Shown here: in pieces, positions 50,214 to 58,679 of the stretch
Layout: every line of letters starts with the position of its first letter
Numbering within the stretch: position 1 is the first letter of the stretch
Assembly: GCF_012911605.1 (NCBI RefSeq)
Contig: NZ_JAAMPT010000209.1
Location: 62,001 to 126,000 of the forward strand
Length of the DNA: 64,000 nucleotides
Reading direction: 5' to 3'
Origin: Flavobacterium solisilvae
GTDB taxonomy: Bacteria; Bacteroidota; Bacteroidia; Flavobacteriales; Flavobacteriaceae
Translations under genes and position numbers: made by a program
The notes under the pieces: model-generated
What the model saw: only the letters and a program-made list of their open reading frames with translations
The model's database searches: none
What the model was told of the DNA's origin: nothing

Positions 50214-51569
50214 CTATTTACTCCAATCGATTTTTCTAGAAAAATACATCACAGCTGCCAAAATAAAGAACAAACCAATGCTTCCGGCAAGTAAAGCGTA
50301 ATCTTCCATTTGGATAATCACAAAGATAAAAGCATATAAAACCGAAAGCGATGTGGCAATAAACATTGGAAATTTTTTGTTTTTAAGAATAGAAACCGAA
50401 TACAGAGTAATTAAAGCCACAACTGCAATTCCCGAAATGCCATACGCCAAACTAAAACTACTGTGTTCTGTAATTGAAATCAAAAGCGTGTAAAACATAA
50501 TCAACGCAATTCCAATCATGGAATACTGAAAAATGTGGATATTGATTTTGCTAATCGACTGAATTAGGAAGAAAATCAAGAACGTTAAACCAATCACAAG
50601 GAAACCATATTTGGAAACGCGCTCATTTTGCTGATATTCGTCCACTGTTTCGATTAATTTTACGCCAAAGAGATAATCATCCAAATCAGGTAAAACGTTG
50701 CTGTATTGCTGCGAAAACGTTCGGTTGATGTCTAAAACTTTCCAATCGGCGTGAAAACCTTTCGCAGAAATGCTTTTTGTAGTATCATTTGAAGCAAAAG
50801 TTCCTTCAAAACTTGGTGATTGCCAATCTGAATCAATGGAAACATTCGTTACTTTTCCAATTGGGACAAATTTCAAACTGTTGCTTCCGTTGTAAACAAT
50901 GTTGAAATTGAAGTTGATTTTGTCATTGGTTGCCAAATTTTTATAATCAAAAACCGATGTTGAAAGCAAACTATAGTCGGTTTTGTCGTTGTTTTGAGGT
51001 TCAAAAGACAGTTTTTCGTTGTTTACTTGTACTTTCAATTCGCTTTTAATGCTTTTTAAATTGGTTGTTTTTACAATAATCGAAGCTTTATCCCATTGAA
51101 TATTTTCGGGAGCAATATTCAATTTAGAAAAATTGGGCGAAGTGAAATTTCCTTTAAAATTCATATTTGCCGTAAAAACAATTGGATTAAAAATACCTCG
51201 TTTCAACGATTCATTCTTCATTACTTTGGATGAATTGGTCAACTCATTTGGAAAAAAGTAAGCATAATTAATTGTTGTTTTTTTCTGAATGGTTGTTACG
51301 CCGGTTTTAGTATCGGTAACGTTATAATTGTCATACGAAGTATAAGGAATTTTTAAAATCGGACCATAAAACAGAATATCGCTTCCCCAAAGATTGGAAA
51401 CTTCTCTCGTGACTTCGTTTTTGCGTTGCGAACGTTCAGATATTAAATCCTGAACAAAAAATAGCGGAATGAGTAAGACTAAGGTTAAAAAACCTACCAT
51501 AATCATTTTGGCAGTTGTTGATTGAAAGAACGATTTTGGTTCTTGGTTTTGAATTTCTTGATTTTCCAT
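50214..51569 (-). CDS. creD: Inner-membrane protein CreD (cell-envelope integrity)
   Basis: This is a 451-residue polytopic protein of CreD length. One N-terminal span (TAKMIMVGFLTLVLLIPLFFVQDLI) is followed by a large periplasmic domain of about residues 40-300 (LWGSDILFYGPILKIPYTSYD, NYAYFFPNELTNSSKV, SLKRGIFNPIVFTANMNFKGNF). Five or six C-terminal spans end the protein. CreD is controlled by CreBC in E. coli; its biochemical role is unsettled. It ends the operon headed by a membrane protein gene, with a winged-helix regulator in the middle. Confidence 0.93.
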   Translation of the reverse strand: MENQEIQNQEPKSFFQSTTAKMIMVGFLTLVLLIPLFFVQDLISERSQRKNEVTREVSNLWGSDILFYGPILKIPYTSYDNYNVTDTKTGVTTIQKKTTINYAYFFPNELTNSSKVMKNESLKRGIFNPIVFTANMNFKGNFTSPNFSKLNIAPENIQWDKASIIVKTTNLKSIKSELKVQVNNEKLSFEPQNNDKTDYSLLSTSVFDYKNLATNDKINFNFNIVYNGSNSLKFVPIGKVTNVSIDSDWQSPSFEGTFASNDTTKSISAKGFHADWKVLDINRTFSQQYSNVLPDLDDYLFGVKLIETVDEYQQNERVSKYGFLVIGLTFLIFFLIQSISKINIHIFQYSMIGIALIMFYTLLISITEHSSFSLAYGISGIAVVALITLYSVSILKNKKFPMFIATSLSVLYAFIFVIIQMEDYALLAGSIGLFFILAAVMYFSRKIDWSK

Positions 51570-51590
51570 GATGTTGAGTTTTATAATTGA

Positions 51591-51902
51591 TTAAAATTTG
51601 TGAAATACGATGTAGATGTACAATAGTGTGATTGGAATGTTAGCTAACATAATTAGCATTTTGATGGCTAAATCTTCACGTTCTGTGGGTTTGATGAAAA
51701 ACTGAAAGAGTAAATTCAGAAAAGTAATTCCGTTGATAAGAATGGCAAAAAGCGTGTAGAAAAAGCCCAAGATTAGAATGCCGTCTTTATGAGGAAAAAG
51801 AAAATGAAGTATCAAAATAATCGTTCCAATGCCAAAAGAACCAATTGCTAAATAGGTTGAAAATCCGGCAGACTTTTGATTTTCGAGTGAAAATGTTTCC
51901 AT
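51591..51902 (-). CDS. Three-to-four-span membrane protein, hypothetical
   Basis: This 103-residue protein is almost entirely hydrophobic spans (YLAIGSFGIGTIILILHFLF; ILGFFYTLFAILINGITFLNLLF; IKMLIMLANIPITLLYIYIVF). It is encoded 21 bp upstream of creD and 7 bp after the DUF1361 gene. It may be a CreD partner. Function unknown. Confidence 0.65.
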   Translation of the reverse strand: METFSLENQKSAGFSTYLAIGSFGIGTIILILHFLFPHKDGILILGFFYTLFAILINGITFLNLLFQFFIKPTEREDLAIKMLIMLANIPITLLYIYIVFHKF

Positions 51903-51909
51903 GAATAAA

Positions 51910-52560
51910 TTATTTAGAAGTGATATTTTTTTTAATCAAAAAGGCGAAATAGATGAAAATTCCAAATTGAACGGAGAAGAACAAAGATGTTTTGGAAGTT
52001 GCCGCAATAAAAAGGTCAACAATTAAATCGAACGGATTACTGATGATATCCCAACTGTTGTAGCGAAGAATTCGTCCAACATAAATTCCGAAACCGCATA
52101 AAGACGAAATACAAAACAGAGTTATTGTTGCGTATTTCTTTGAAATAATCGTTTGGAGTGTTTTTTCAAAATGTGAAAGCGATAACAATCCCAATCCAAA
52201 ACCAATCAAAGCATACGAACTGATGATGATTAAATCCAACCAAAAAATAAATCCGTCCGAATTGTCCAAATGCACCAAATCGGTAATGATGTAAAACGAA
52301 TTTGGGATAAACAAAAGCCAAATTGTCAATAGAGTGTAAAGTTTAAATTTAGGATTGTTTTTTGTGTCCAATGATTGAAAGTAAGAACTGATTATATAAG
52401 GAACGAAAGCAAGAAACAAGTTCCAAATCAGGAAAAACAAATAGACAGATTGCGTGATTTTGGCTCTAACCAAAAGTAGCGTGAGACAATAAATCATGTA
52501 CAAAAAAAGCGTTTGATTTACTTTTTTGTCTTGATGATACAGTTTTAAGGCAAAGTTCAT
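51910..52560 (-). CDS. DUF1361 membrane protein
   Basis: This is a 216-residue protein with about six spans, matching DUF1361 (NLFLAFVPYIISSYF, IWLLFIPNSFYIITDLVHL, SWDIISNPFDLIVDLF). The family is widespread but has no established function. It lies 1 bp after the Coq4-like gene and 7 bp before the next small membrane protein gene, so it is cotranscribed with creD. Confidence 0.85.
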   Translation of the reverse strand: MNFALKLYHQDKKVNQTLFLYMIYCLTLLLVRAKITQSVYLFFLIWNLFLAFVPYIISSYFQSLDTKNNPKFKLYTLLTIWLLFIPNSFYIITDLVHLDNSDGFIFWLDLIIISSYALIGFGLGLLSLSHFEKTLQTIISKKYATITLFCISSLCGFGIYVGRILRYNSWDIISNPFDLIVDLFIAATSKTSLFFSVQFGIFIYFAFLIKKNITSK

Positions 52561-52561
52561 G

Positions 52562-53017
52562 TTATCGAATATTAAAAGTGAATTGAATTTCTCTCAGTGA
52601 TTTGTAAAGCATTTTATGAAAAGGAAAATGGTAAAACTGATGCGCATTTTGACCGCGTTTGTAATATTTGTAAAACGTTTTCAGTCGGTTAGGGTAGAAA
52701 AGCGTTCCAGCGAAAATCACCATAAACAAATAGGCGCTTTTTTTGCCGTTGCCTAACAGATAATATTGCATCCCAATTTCTTCAATCACCGAAACTCCAG
52801 TGTTGGTCAACACATGAATGACATCGTGAGCTTCCAATTTGGGTTGCATTTCAAAGTTGTATTTCAGCAAAAAACAACCCATGTGAAAGCCTAAACTGTC
52901 GTTGGGCAGCAAAATCAAATCTTTTGGCGTAATATTCCAGGGTTCGTTCTTTTTGAAGAACTTTTGATAGGGTTTTTTACTCCATTCATACATTTTTTCG
53001 ATGATTAAATCTCTCAT
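52562..53017 (-). CDS. Coq4-family protein
   Basis: This is a 151-residue protein of Coq4 type. It has the Coq4 metal motif HDxxHx11E as His64-Asp65, His68 and Glu80 in EAHDVIHVLTNTGVSVIEE. The preceding NDSLGFHMGCFLL region also fits the family. Eukaryotic COQ4 acts on ring C1 in ubiquinone synthesis. This organism makes menaquinone (menA, menB and menC are in the window), so a different role is likely. It sits in the creD operon. The function is unknown. Confidence 0.82.
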   Translation of the reverse strand: MRDLIIEKMYEWSKKPYQKFFKKNEPWNITPKDLILLPNDSLGFHMGCFLLKYNFEMQPKLEAHDVIHVLTNTGVSVIEEIGMQYYLLGNGKKSAYLFMVIFAGTLFYPNRLKTFYKYYKRGQNAHQFYHFPFHKMLYKSLREIQFTFNIR

Positions 53018-53071
53018 AAGTAATATTTAAAAGTACTTTGAATTTCAAAGTTAATAGATAAAAAAATAGCG

Positions 53072-53368
53072 TTAGTTTTTGGATAATAATTTTTCAAGCG
53101 CTTCAATATGTTCTTTGAATGCTTTTTTACCTTCGTTTGTGGCGATGTAACGTGTATTCGGTTTTTTGCCGATAAATTGCTTTTCAATCATAATATAATT
53201 TTCGGTTTCCAATGCTTTAGTATGACTGGCAAGATTTCCGTCGGTTACGCCAAGTAATTCTTTCAGCATATTGAAATCGGCACTTTCATTTACCATCAAT
53301 ACCGACATAATGCCAAGGCGAATGCGATGATCAAAAGCTTTATTGATATTTTGGATGATGTTTTTCAT
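53072..53368 (-). CDS. Winged-helix transcriptional regulator
   Basis: This is a 98-residue DNA-binding protein: AFDHRIRLGIMSVLMVNESADFNMLKELLGVTDGNLASHTKALETENYIMIEKQFIGKKPNTRYIATNEGKKAF. It is an ArsR/MarR-like winged helix, typical of short regulators that travel with CreD in Bacteroidota. It lies 6 bp after the EF-hand membrane protein gene and probably controls this operon. The ligand is not known. Confidence 0.85.
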   Translation of the reverse strand: MKNIIQNINKAFDHRIRLGIMSVLMVNESADFNMLKELLGVTDGNLASHTKALETENYIMIEKQFIGKKPNTRYIATNEGKKAFKEHIEALEKLLSKN

Positions 53369-53374
53369 TTATGT

Positions 53375-53761
53375 TTAATTATTGATAGAGTAATTTTTAC
53401 TCATCTTATTAATTAACGATAGAGTTAGCAAAAGTATGATATAATAAATCATTGAAATAAGTATTCCTGTAAATGGAGCAAAATTTCTTCCAGTATCAGA
53501 AATCACTTTTCGCATAGCTTTTTGTTGTTCTTCATTAATCTCATTACCACTAAATAAACCGTCTTTGTTTAAATCGAAAGCATCTAGTTCTGATTGATAT
53601 TTTAAATTTAAATATGAAGTAGAAGCTACTGTTATTATGTATGTTAATAAACTAGAAAACAAAGCTATTTTATTTATTGATAATTTAGAATTTCCTTTTA
53701 GTCTTAATCTATTTAAGTAAAAAATAAAAAGAAATTGAGTTATTAAAAATAGAATTAGCAT
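53375..53761 (-). CDS. Membrane protein with an EF-hand-like loop
   Basis: This is a 128-residue protein with an N-terminal span (LILFLITQFLFIFYL), a second near residue 30 and one near the C-terminus (FTGILISMIYYIILLLTLSLI). Between them DLNKDGLFSGNEINEEQQ fits the 12-residue EF-hand loop (Asp-Asn-Asp-Gly...Glu), probably in the periplasm. It precedes the winged-helix gene. Calcium binding is a prediction from the motif. Confidence 0.65.
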   Translation of the reverse strand: MLILFLITQFLFIFYLNRLRLKGNSKLSINKIALFSSLLTYIITVASTSYLNLKYQSELDAFDLNKDGLFSGNEINEEQQKAMRKVISDTGRNFAPFTGILISMIYYIILLLTLSLINKMSKNYSINN

Positions 53762-53763
53762 AA

Positions 53764-54384
53764 CTATCTATCATATTTAAAATACATCAACGCTCCATAA
53801 ACAATATGACAAACTCCAAAACCTAAAGCCCAAAATAACAATCCGTATCCTAAAAACCAGGTTGATAATAATCCTAAAATAATTAAAGTAATACCTAAAT
53901 AGCGAACATCACCAATAGTATATTTACTAGCATTGAGACAAGCCATTCCATAAAAAATCAGCATTAACGGAGCAACGAGACTTAAAATTTCTTTTTCTAT
54001 TAAGAACAAGATGAAAAATCCTCCGGTTAGTAACGGAATTAAAAAGTTGATTAACAATCGTTTTGATGTTGGGTTCCACAAACTTTCATTTGCTTTTTTT
54101 GCTTTTCTGAAACTAAGTACTATTCCGGTAATAACAGACAATAAGATTACTGTTGCTGCAATTATAAATAATCGCACTACAGCATCATAGGAAATAACCA
54201 AATTTCGGTATGAACCCATAGTTGAGTTGTCAAAGTAAATTGTTCTGTAGGCTAACCAAGCGCCAATCAACGAATAAGTTCCGGCAAGTATTCCTGATAA
54301 ACCACTTAGTGAAATAAATCGGGACGATTGTGTCATCATTTGTTTGATGTCCTGAATGTCTTTAAGATATTTTTCGTTTTCCAT
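53764..54384 (-). CDS. Six-span membrane protein, hypothetical
   Basis: This is a 206-residue protein starting at ATG 54384 (MENEKYLKDIQDIKQMMTQ). The longer in-frame reading to 54501 has no coding-like features. It has a short soluble N-terminus and about six spans (FISLSGLSGILAGTYSLIGAWLAYR, LFIIAATVILLSVITGIVLSF, LLINFLIPLLTGGFFILFLI). It is the first gene of the creD operon. Function unknown. Confidence 0.75.
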   Translation of the reverse strand: MENEKYLKDIQDIKQMMTQSSRFISLSGLSGILAGTYSLIGAWLAYRTIYFDNSTMGSYRNLVISYDAVVRLFIIAATVILLSVITGIVLSFRKAKKANESLWNPTSKRLLINFLIPLLTGGFFILFLIEKEILSLVAPLMLIFYGMACLNASKYTIGDVRYLGITLIILGLLSTWFLGYGLLFWALGFGVCHIVYGALMYFKYDR

Positions 54385-54468
54385 TTTAAAGTACTTTGAA
54401 AAACAAAGTAAATAATAATTTTTTCTGTGACCAAATATTTTTTCGATTATTTTTGATAAAAAATCATC

Positions 54469-54828
54469 GTGAAGCCACAAGACCTTTATATACTGAACCA
54501 ACCAGAAAATTATCGAGACATTTTATTGCATGTCGTTGCCGTTATAGAGCAAGTTGTTCCCGAAGCAACATTGGAGTACAAATGGAAAATCCCTTTTTTC
54601 TATATAGGTAAAAAACCGTTTTGCTATTTAAACGCCAGTCACAAAAAACAATTTGTAGATGTTGCTTTTATGGATGGATTTCAGTTACAGTCACATCAAA
54701 ATCTGCTCATTGCCGACGGCGGTCGAAGTAGAGTGAAATCACTTCGATACAAAACATTGGAAGAAATTGACAACGATGTTTTAATTGATTTACTGAAAGA
54801 AGCAAAGCAATGGCTTGAAAAAAGATAA
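54469..54828 (+). CDS. DUF1801 domain-containing protein
   Basis: This is a 119-residue soluble protein starting at GTG 54469. It has the DUF1801 pattern (LLHVVAVIEQVVPEATLEYKWKIPFFYIGKKPFCYLN, VDVAFMDG, SLRYKTLEEID...LIDLLKEA). It stands alone between the creD operon and the carboxylase genes. The domain function is unknown. Confidence 0.82.
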   Translation: MKPQDLYILNQPENYRDILLHVVAVIEQVVPEATLEYKWKIPFFYIGKKPFCYLNASHKKQFVDVAFMDGFQLQSHQNLLIADGGRSRVKSLRYKTLEEIDNDVLIDLLKEAKQWLEKR

Positions 54829-54924
54829 TCTTTATAAAACCTATATTAAATTTCCAACTTTATTTAAAATACCTTCTACGAAAACGTTTTCTTTTGCTAT
54901 TTTAGTGCTCAAAAATAAAATAGT

Positions 54925-55410
54925 ATGAGTAATTCGTATAAACTTTCGGTAAATAACAGCGCAACTTTTGATGCAACCGAAAGCAGTCTTCAAAACCTCG
55001 ATGCCGTTTCTACTGGCGAAAATACATTCCACGTACTAAAAAATCACATTCCTTACAAAGCGGAAATTGTCTCTACGGATTTTTTAGCCAAAAAATATAC
55101 CGTTAAAGTAAACAACAACACCTATGAAGTTGCTATTGAAAACGACTTGGATTTGTTGATTAAAAGTATGGGAATTGAACGGGGAAAAACCAAAGTAGTC
55201 AACGCCATCAAAGCACCAATGCCAGGATTAATTCTCGAAATCAATGTAGAAGTTGGACAAAGCGTTAAAGAAAATGATTTATTATTAATCCTAGAAGCCA
55301 TGAAAATGGAAAATGCTTTTGTATCGCCACGTGATGGTGTTATTAAATCCATTTCGGTTGAAAAAGGCAACGCTGTAGATAAAGGTCAATTATTAATTGA
55401 ATTTGAATAA
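54925..55410 (+). CDS. Biotin carboxyl carrier protein of an acyl-CoA carboxylase
   Basis: This is a 161-residue protein. The C-terminal biotinyl domain of about residues 95-161 has the biotin-lysine motif EAMKMEN with Lys127, preceded by APMPGLILEINVEVGQSVKENDLLL. The first half is the spacer domain of acetyl/propionyl-CoA carboxylase carriers. It is followed after 78 bp by the biotin carboxylase gene and then the carboxyltransferase gene, so all three form one enzyme. Confidence 0.92.
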   Translation: MSNSYKLSVNNSATFDATESSLQNLDAVSTGENTFHVLKNHIPYKAEIVSTDFLAKKYTVKVNNNTYEVAIENDLDLLIKSMGIERGKTKVVNAIKAPMPGLILEINVEVGQSVKENDLLLILEAMKMENAFVSPRDGVIKSISVEKGNAVDKGQLLIEFE

Positions 55411-55488
55411 CATATTGCGATAATTTGTAAAATATCTAAACAGATTGATTTTAAGAGTAATTTGCGAATTTGCGGTAAAAAGAAAAAT

Positions 55489-56937
55489 ATGAAAGAAATT
55501 AAAAAAATACTGGTAGCAAATCGTGGCGAAATTGCCATTAGAGTAATGAAAACCGCCAAAAAAATGGGCATTAAAACGGTAGCGGTTTTTTCTACAGCCG
55601 ATAGAAATGCACTTCACGTAAAATATGCCGATGAAGCCGTTTGTATTGGTGAAGCCGCATCAAGTCAGTCTTATTTGCGTGGTGACAAAATCATCGAAGT
55701 CTGCAAAGAACTCAATGTCGATGCCGTTCATCCTGGATATGGATTTTTAAGCGAAAATGCTGCTTTTGCTGAAGAATGCGAAAAAAATAACATCATTTTC
55801 ATCGGACCAAAATCCAAAGCTATCGAAATGATGGGAAGCAAACTCGCTGCCAAAGATGCCGTAAAAGAATATGGTATTCCAATGGTTCCCGGAACAGAAG
55901 ATGCCATTACCGATATCGCTGCCGCTAAGAAAATTGCTAGCGAAATTGGATTTCCTATTTTGATAAAAGCGTCTGCTGGTGGTGGCGGAAAAGGAATGCG
56001 TGTTGTAGAAAAAGAAGAAGATTTCATTTCCCAAATGGACAGAGCAATTTCTGAAGCGACGAATGCTTTTGGCGACGGTTCGGTTTTTATTGAAAAATAT
56101 GTAACCAAGCCACGTCATATCGAAATTCAAGTAATGGCAGACAGTCACGGCAATGTTTTGTATGTTTTTGAAAGAGAATGTAGCATTCAACGTCGCCATC
56201 AAAAAGTGGTTGAAGAAGCACCATCGGCGATTTTAACGCCCGAAAAACGCAAAGAAATGGGCGAAGCCGCTGTAAAAGTTGCGAAAGCTTGTGATTATCT
56301 TGGTGCTGGAACGGTTGAATTTTTAATGGATGGAGATTTGAATTTCTACTTTTTAGAAATGAATACGCGTTTGCAGGTAGAACATCCGGTGACGGAAATG
56401 ATTTCCGGTTTGGATTTGGTCGAATTGCAAATTCGTGTGGCGCGAGGCGAAGCTTTAGCTATCAAACAAGAAGATTTAAAAATTCAAGGTCATGCGATGG
56501 AACTTCGTGTGTATGCCGAAGATCCGATGAATGATTTCTTGCCAAATGTTGGGTTTTTAAGCAAATACCGATTACCGGAAGGCGAAGGAATTCGGGTAGA
56601 TAACGGAATTGAAGAAGGAATGGACGTTCCAATTTATTATGATCCAATGTTGTCTAAATTGGTTACTTATGGAAAAACCCGCGAAGAATCTATCGAATTA
56701 ATGATAAAAGCTATCGATAATTATTTGGTGGAAGGTGTAACCACAACACTGCCGTTTGGAAAATTCGTAATGGAACACGAAGCGTTTCGTTCAGGTGATT
56801 TTGACACCGGATTTGTAAAAGCCTATTATGATGCTGAAAAACTTAAATCAAAACTCGATACCGAAGCTGAAATAGCAGCTTTACTTGCTTTAAAACAATA
56901 TGTTTCGGATAAAAAAATATTGAGATTACCAAACTAA
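55489..56937 (+). CDS. Biotin carboxylase subunit of an acyl-CoA carboxylase
   Basis: This is a 482-residue enzyme starting at ATG 55489 (MKEIKKILVANRGEIAIRVMKTA), the standard N-terminus. It has the ATP-grasp glycine loop ASAGGGGKGMRVV, HIEIQVMAD, the Mg/ATP Glu set in FLEMNTRLQVEHPVTE and the C-terminal biotin carboxylase domain. It carboxylates the carrier's biotin using bicarbonate and ATP. Separate carrier and carboxyltransferase genes beside it indicate a three-subunit acyl-CoA carboxylase. Confidence 0.95.
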   Translation: MKEIKKILVANRGEIAIRVMKTAKKMGIKTVAVFSTADRNALHVKYADEAVCIGEAASSQSYLRGDKIIEVCKELNVDAVHPGYGFLSENAAFAEECEKNNIIFIGPKSKAIEMMGSKLAAKDAVKEYGIPMVPGTEDAITDIAAAKKIASEIGFPILIKASAGGGGKGMRVVEKEEDFISQMDRAISEATNAFGDGSVFIEKYVTKPRHIEIQVMADSHGNVLYVFERECSIQRRHQKVVEEAPSAILTPEKRKEMGEAAVKVAKACDYLGAGTVEFLMDGDLNFYFLEMNTRLQVEHPVTEMISGLDLVELQIRVARGEALAIKQEDLKIQGHAMELRVYAEDPMNDFLPNVGFLSKYRLPEGEGIRVDNGIEEGMDVPIYYDPMLSKLVTYGKTREESIELMIKAIDNYLVEGVTTTLPFGKFVMEHEAFRSGDFDTGFVKAYYDAEKLKSKLDTEAEIAALLALKQYVSDKKILRLPN

Positions 56938-57018
56938 AGTATTAAGATTTCAGAATTAAATAGTAAGACAAAAACCTAACTTTTAACTTGAAACCTTAAA
57001 CTTGAAACAAAACGAAAT

Positions 57019-58560
57019 ATGAAAGATAAAATCAAAATATTAAACGAAAAAATGGCTTTGGCCAAATTAGGCGGAGGCGAAAAACGAATTGCGGCACATC
57101 ACGCCAAAAAGAAATTAACGGCTCGCGAACGTGTTGAATACTTGTTGGATGAAGGTTCGTTTGAAGAAATCGGAATGTTGGTAACGCACAGAACGACCGA
57201 TTTCGGAATGGAAAAAGAAATCATTTATGGCGATGGAGTAGTAACCGGTTACGGAACGGTCAACGGACGTTTAGTGTATGTTTTTGCACAAGATTTTACT
57301 GTTTTTGGTGGTTCATTATCCGAAACGCATGCCGAGAAAATATGCAAAGTCATGGATATGGCACTAAAAAATGGCGCGCCAATGATTGGACTAAATGATT
57401 CTGGTGGTGCAAGAATTCAAGAAGGCGTACGTTCACTTGGCGGTTATGCTGATATTTTTTACAGAAATGTACAAGCAAGTGGCGTTATTCCACAAATTTC
57501 TGCCATAATGGGACCATGCGCTGGTGGAGCAGTTTATTCTCCGGCAATGACAGATTTCACAATGATGGTTCAAGGCAACAGTTATATGTTTGTAACAGGT
57601 CCAAATGTGGTAAAAACCGTAACCAATGAAGAAGTAACTTCCGAAGAATTAGGTGGCGCGAGTACGCATTCGACCAAATCTGGTGTGGCACATATTACGT
57701 CGCCAAACGGAATTGAATGTTTGGAAGACATTAAGAAACTATTGAGTTATCTTCCGCAGAATAATCGTGAAACAGCACCAAAAATTCCTTACGAAGTAAA
57801 AGAAGAAATTCGTGAAAAATTAGATACCATTGTTCCTGATAATCCGAATAAGCCGTATGATATGCACGATGTCATTGCGAACATTATTGACGAAGATTCG
57901 TTTTTTGAAATCCATAAAGATTTTGCCGAAAATATTGTAGTAGGATTTGCTAGGTTAGGAGGAAGAAGTATCGGTATTGTAGCCAATAATCCAAAATATT
58001 TGGCAGGTTGTTTGGATGTAAAATCGTCAACCAAAGGCGCGCGTTTTGTACGTTTTTGTGATTGTTTTAATATTCCATTGTTGGTTTTGGAAGACGTTCC
58101 CGGATTTTTACCCGGAACCGATCAAGAATGGAACGGAATTATCGTTCACGGTGCTAAATTACTGTATGCGTTTAGCGAAGCAACTGTACCAAGAGTTACG
58201 GTTATTACTCGAAAAGCTTATGGCGGTGCGTATGATGTAATGAATTCCAAACACATTGGTGCCGATATGAATTTTGCTTGGCCAACAGCAGAAATTGCGG
58301 TTATGGGTGCAAAAGGCGCTTCTGAAATTATCTTCAAAAAAGAAATTAGCGAAGCCAATGATCCAGCGGCAAAATTGTTAGAAAAAGAAGCCGAATATGC
58401 TGAATTGTTTGCCAATCCTTATACCGCAGCGCAACGTGGCTTTATCGATGAGGTTATCTTACCAAGAGATACACGACGTAAGTTGCTAAAAGCTTTTAGC
58501 TCACTCGAAAACAAAGTAGTTGATACACCCAAAAGAAAACACGGAAACATCCCGTTGTAA
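57019..58560 (+). CDS. Acyl-CoA carboxylase carboxyltransferase subunit (propionyl-CoA carboxylase-like)
   Basis: This is a 513-residue protein of the PccB type, with both carboxyltransferase halves in one chain. It has the oxyanion-loop [23 protein letters not shown], the [15 protein letters not shown] motif and the second-half [30 protein letters not shown]. The length and motifs fit propionyl-CoA carboxylase beta rather than AccA/AccD. It would make methylmalonyl-CoA from propionyl-CoA. It fits with the propionyl-CoA synthetase-like enzyme at 30.9 kb, but the substrate is not proven. Confidence 0.93.
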   Translation: MKDKIKILNEKMALAKLGGGEKRIAAHHAKKKLTARERVEYLLDEGSFEEIGMLVTHRTTDFGMEKEIIYGDGVVTGYGTVNGRLVYVFAQDFTVFGGSLSETHAEKICKVMDMALKNGAPMIGLNDSGGARIQEGVRSLGGYADIFYRNVQASGVIPQISAIMGPCAGGAVYSPAMTDFTMMVQGNSYMFVTGPNVVKTVTNEEVTSEELGGASTHSTKSGVAHITSPNGIECLEDIKKLLSYLPQNNRETAPKIPYEVKEEIREKLDTIVPDNPNKPYDMHDVIANIIDEDSFFEIHKDFAENIVVGFARLGGRSIGIVANNPKYLAGCLDVKSSTKGARFVRFCDCFNIPLLVLEDVPGFLPGTDQEWNGIIVHGAKLLYAFSEATVPRVTVITRKAYGGAYDVMNSKHIGADMNFAWPTAEIAVMGAKGASEIIFKKEISEANDPAAKLLEKEAEYAELFANPYTAAQRGFIDEVILPRDTRRKLLKAFSSLENKVVDTPKRKHGNIPL

Positions 58561-58565
58561 AAAAT

Positions 58566-58598
58566 AAACCCCGTTTTAGAAATAAAGCGGGGTTTTTC
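58566..58598 (+). terminator. Intrinsic terminator after carboxyltransferase gene
   Basis: An AAACCCCG...CGGGGTTT stem is followed by a T-run. Confidence 0.85.
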
Positions 58599-58643
58599 TT
58601 TTTACTGATATTTAAGGTTTTGAATGAAACTTATTAATTTGAT

Positions 58644-58676
58644 ATAAAAAAAACGTCCCGAAATCTCGGGACGTTT
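58644..58676 (-). terminator. Intrinsic terminator of the giant adhesin gene
   Basis: A perfect 11-bp stem (AAACGTCCCGA/TCGGGACGTTT) is followed on the minus strand by eight T, directly after the stop codon of the adhesin gene. Confidence 0.85.
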
Positions 58677-58679
58677 ACT

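Noticed and set aside
54385..54501. N-terminal extension of the six-span membrane protein
   Set aside because: It would run into the divergent promoter region shared with the DUF1801 gene and has no family support; ATG 54384 gives the MENEKYLKDIQ start.
55747..56202. Antisense frame opposite the biotin carboxylase gene
   Set aside because: It is a Phe/Ser-rich shadow of a strongly conserved gene and has no start signal or domain.
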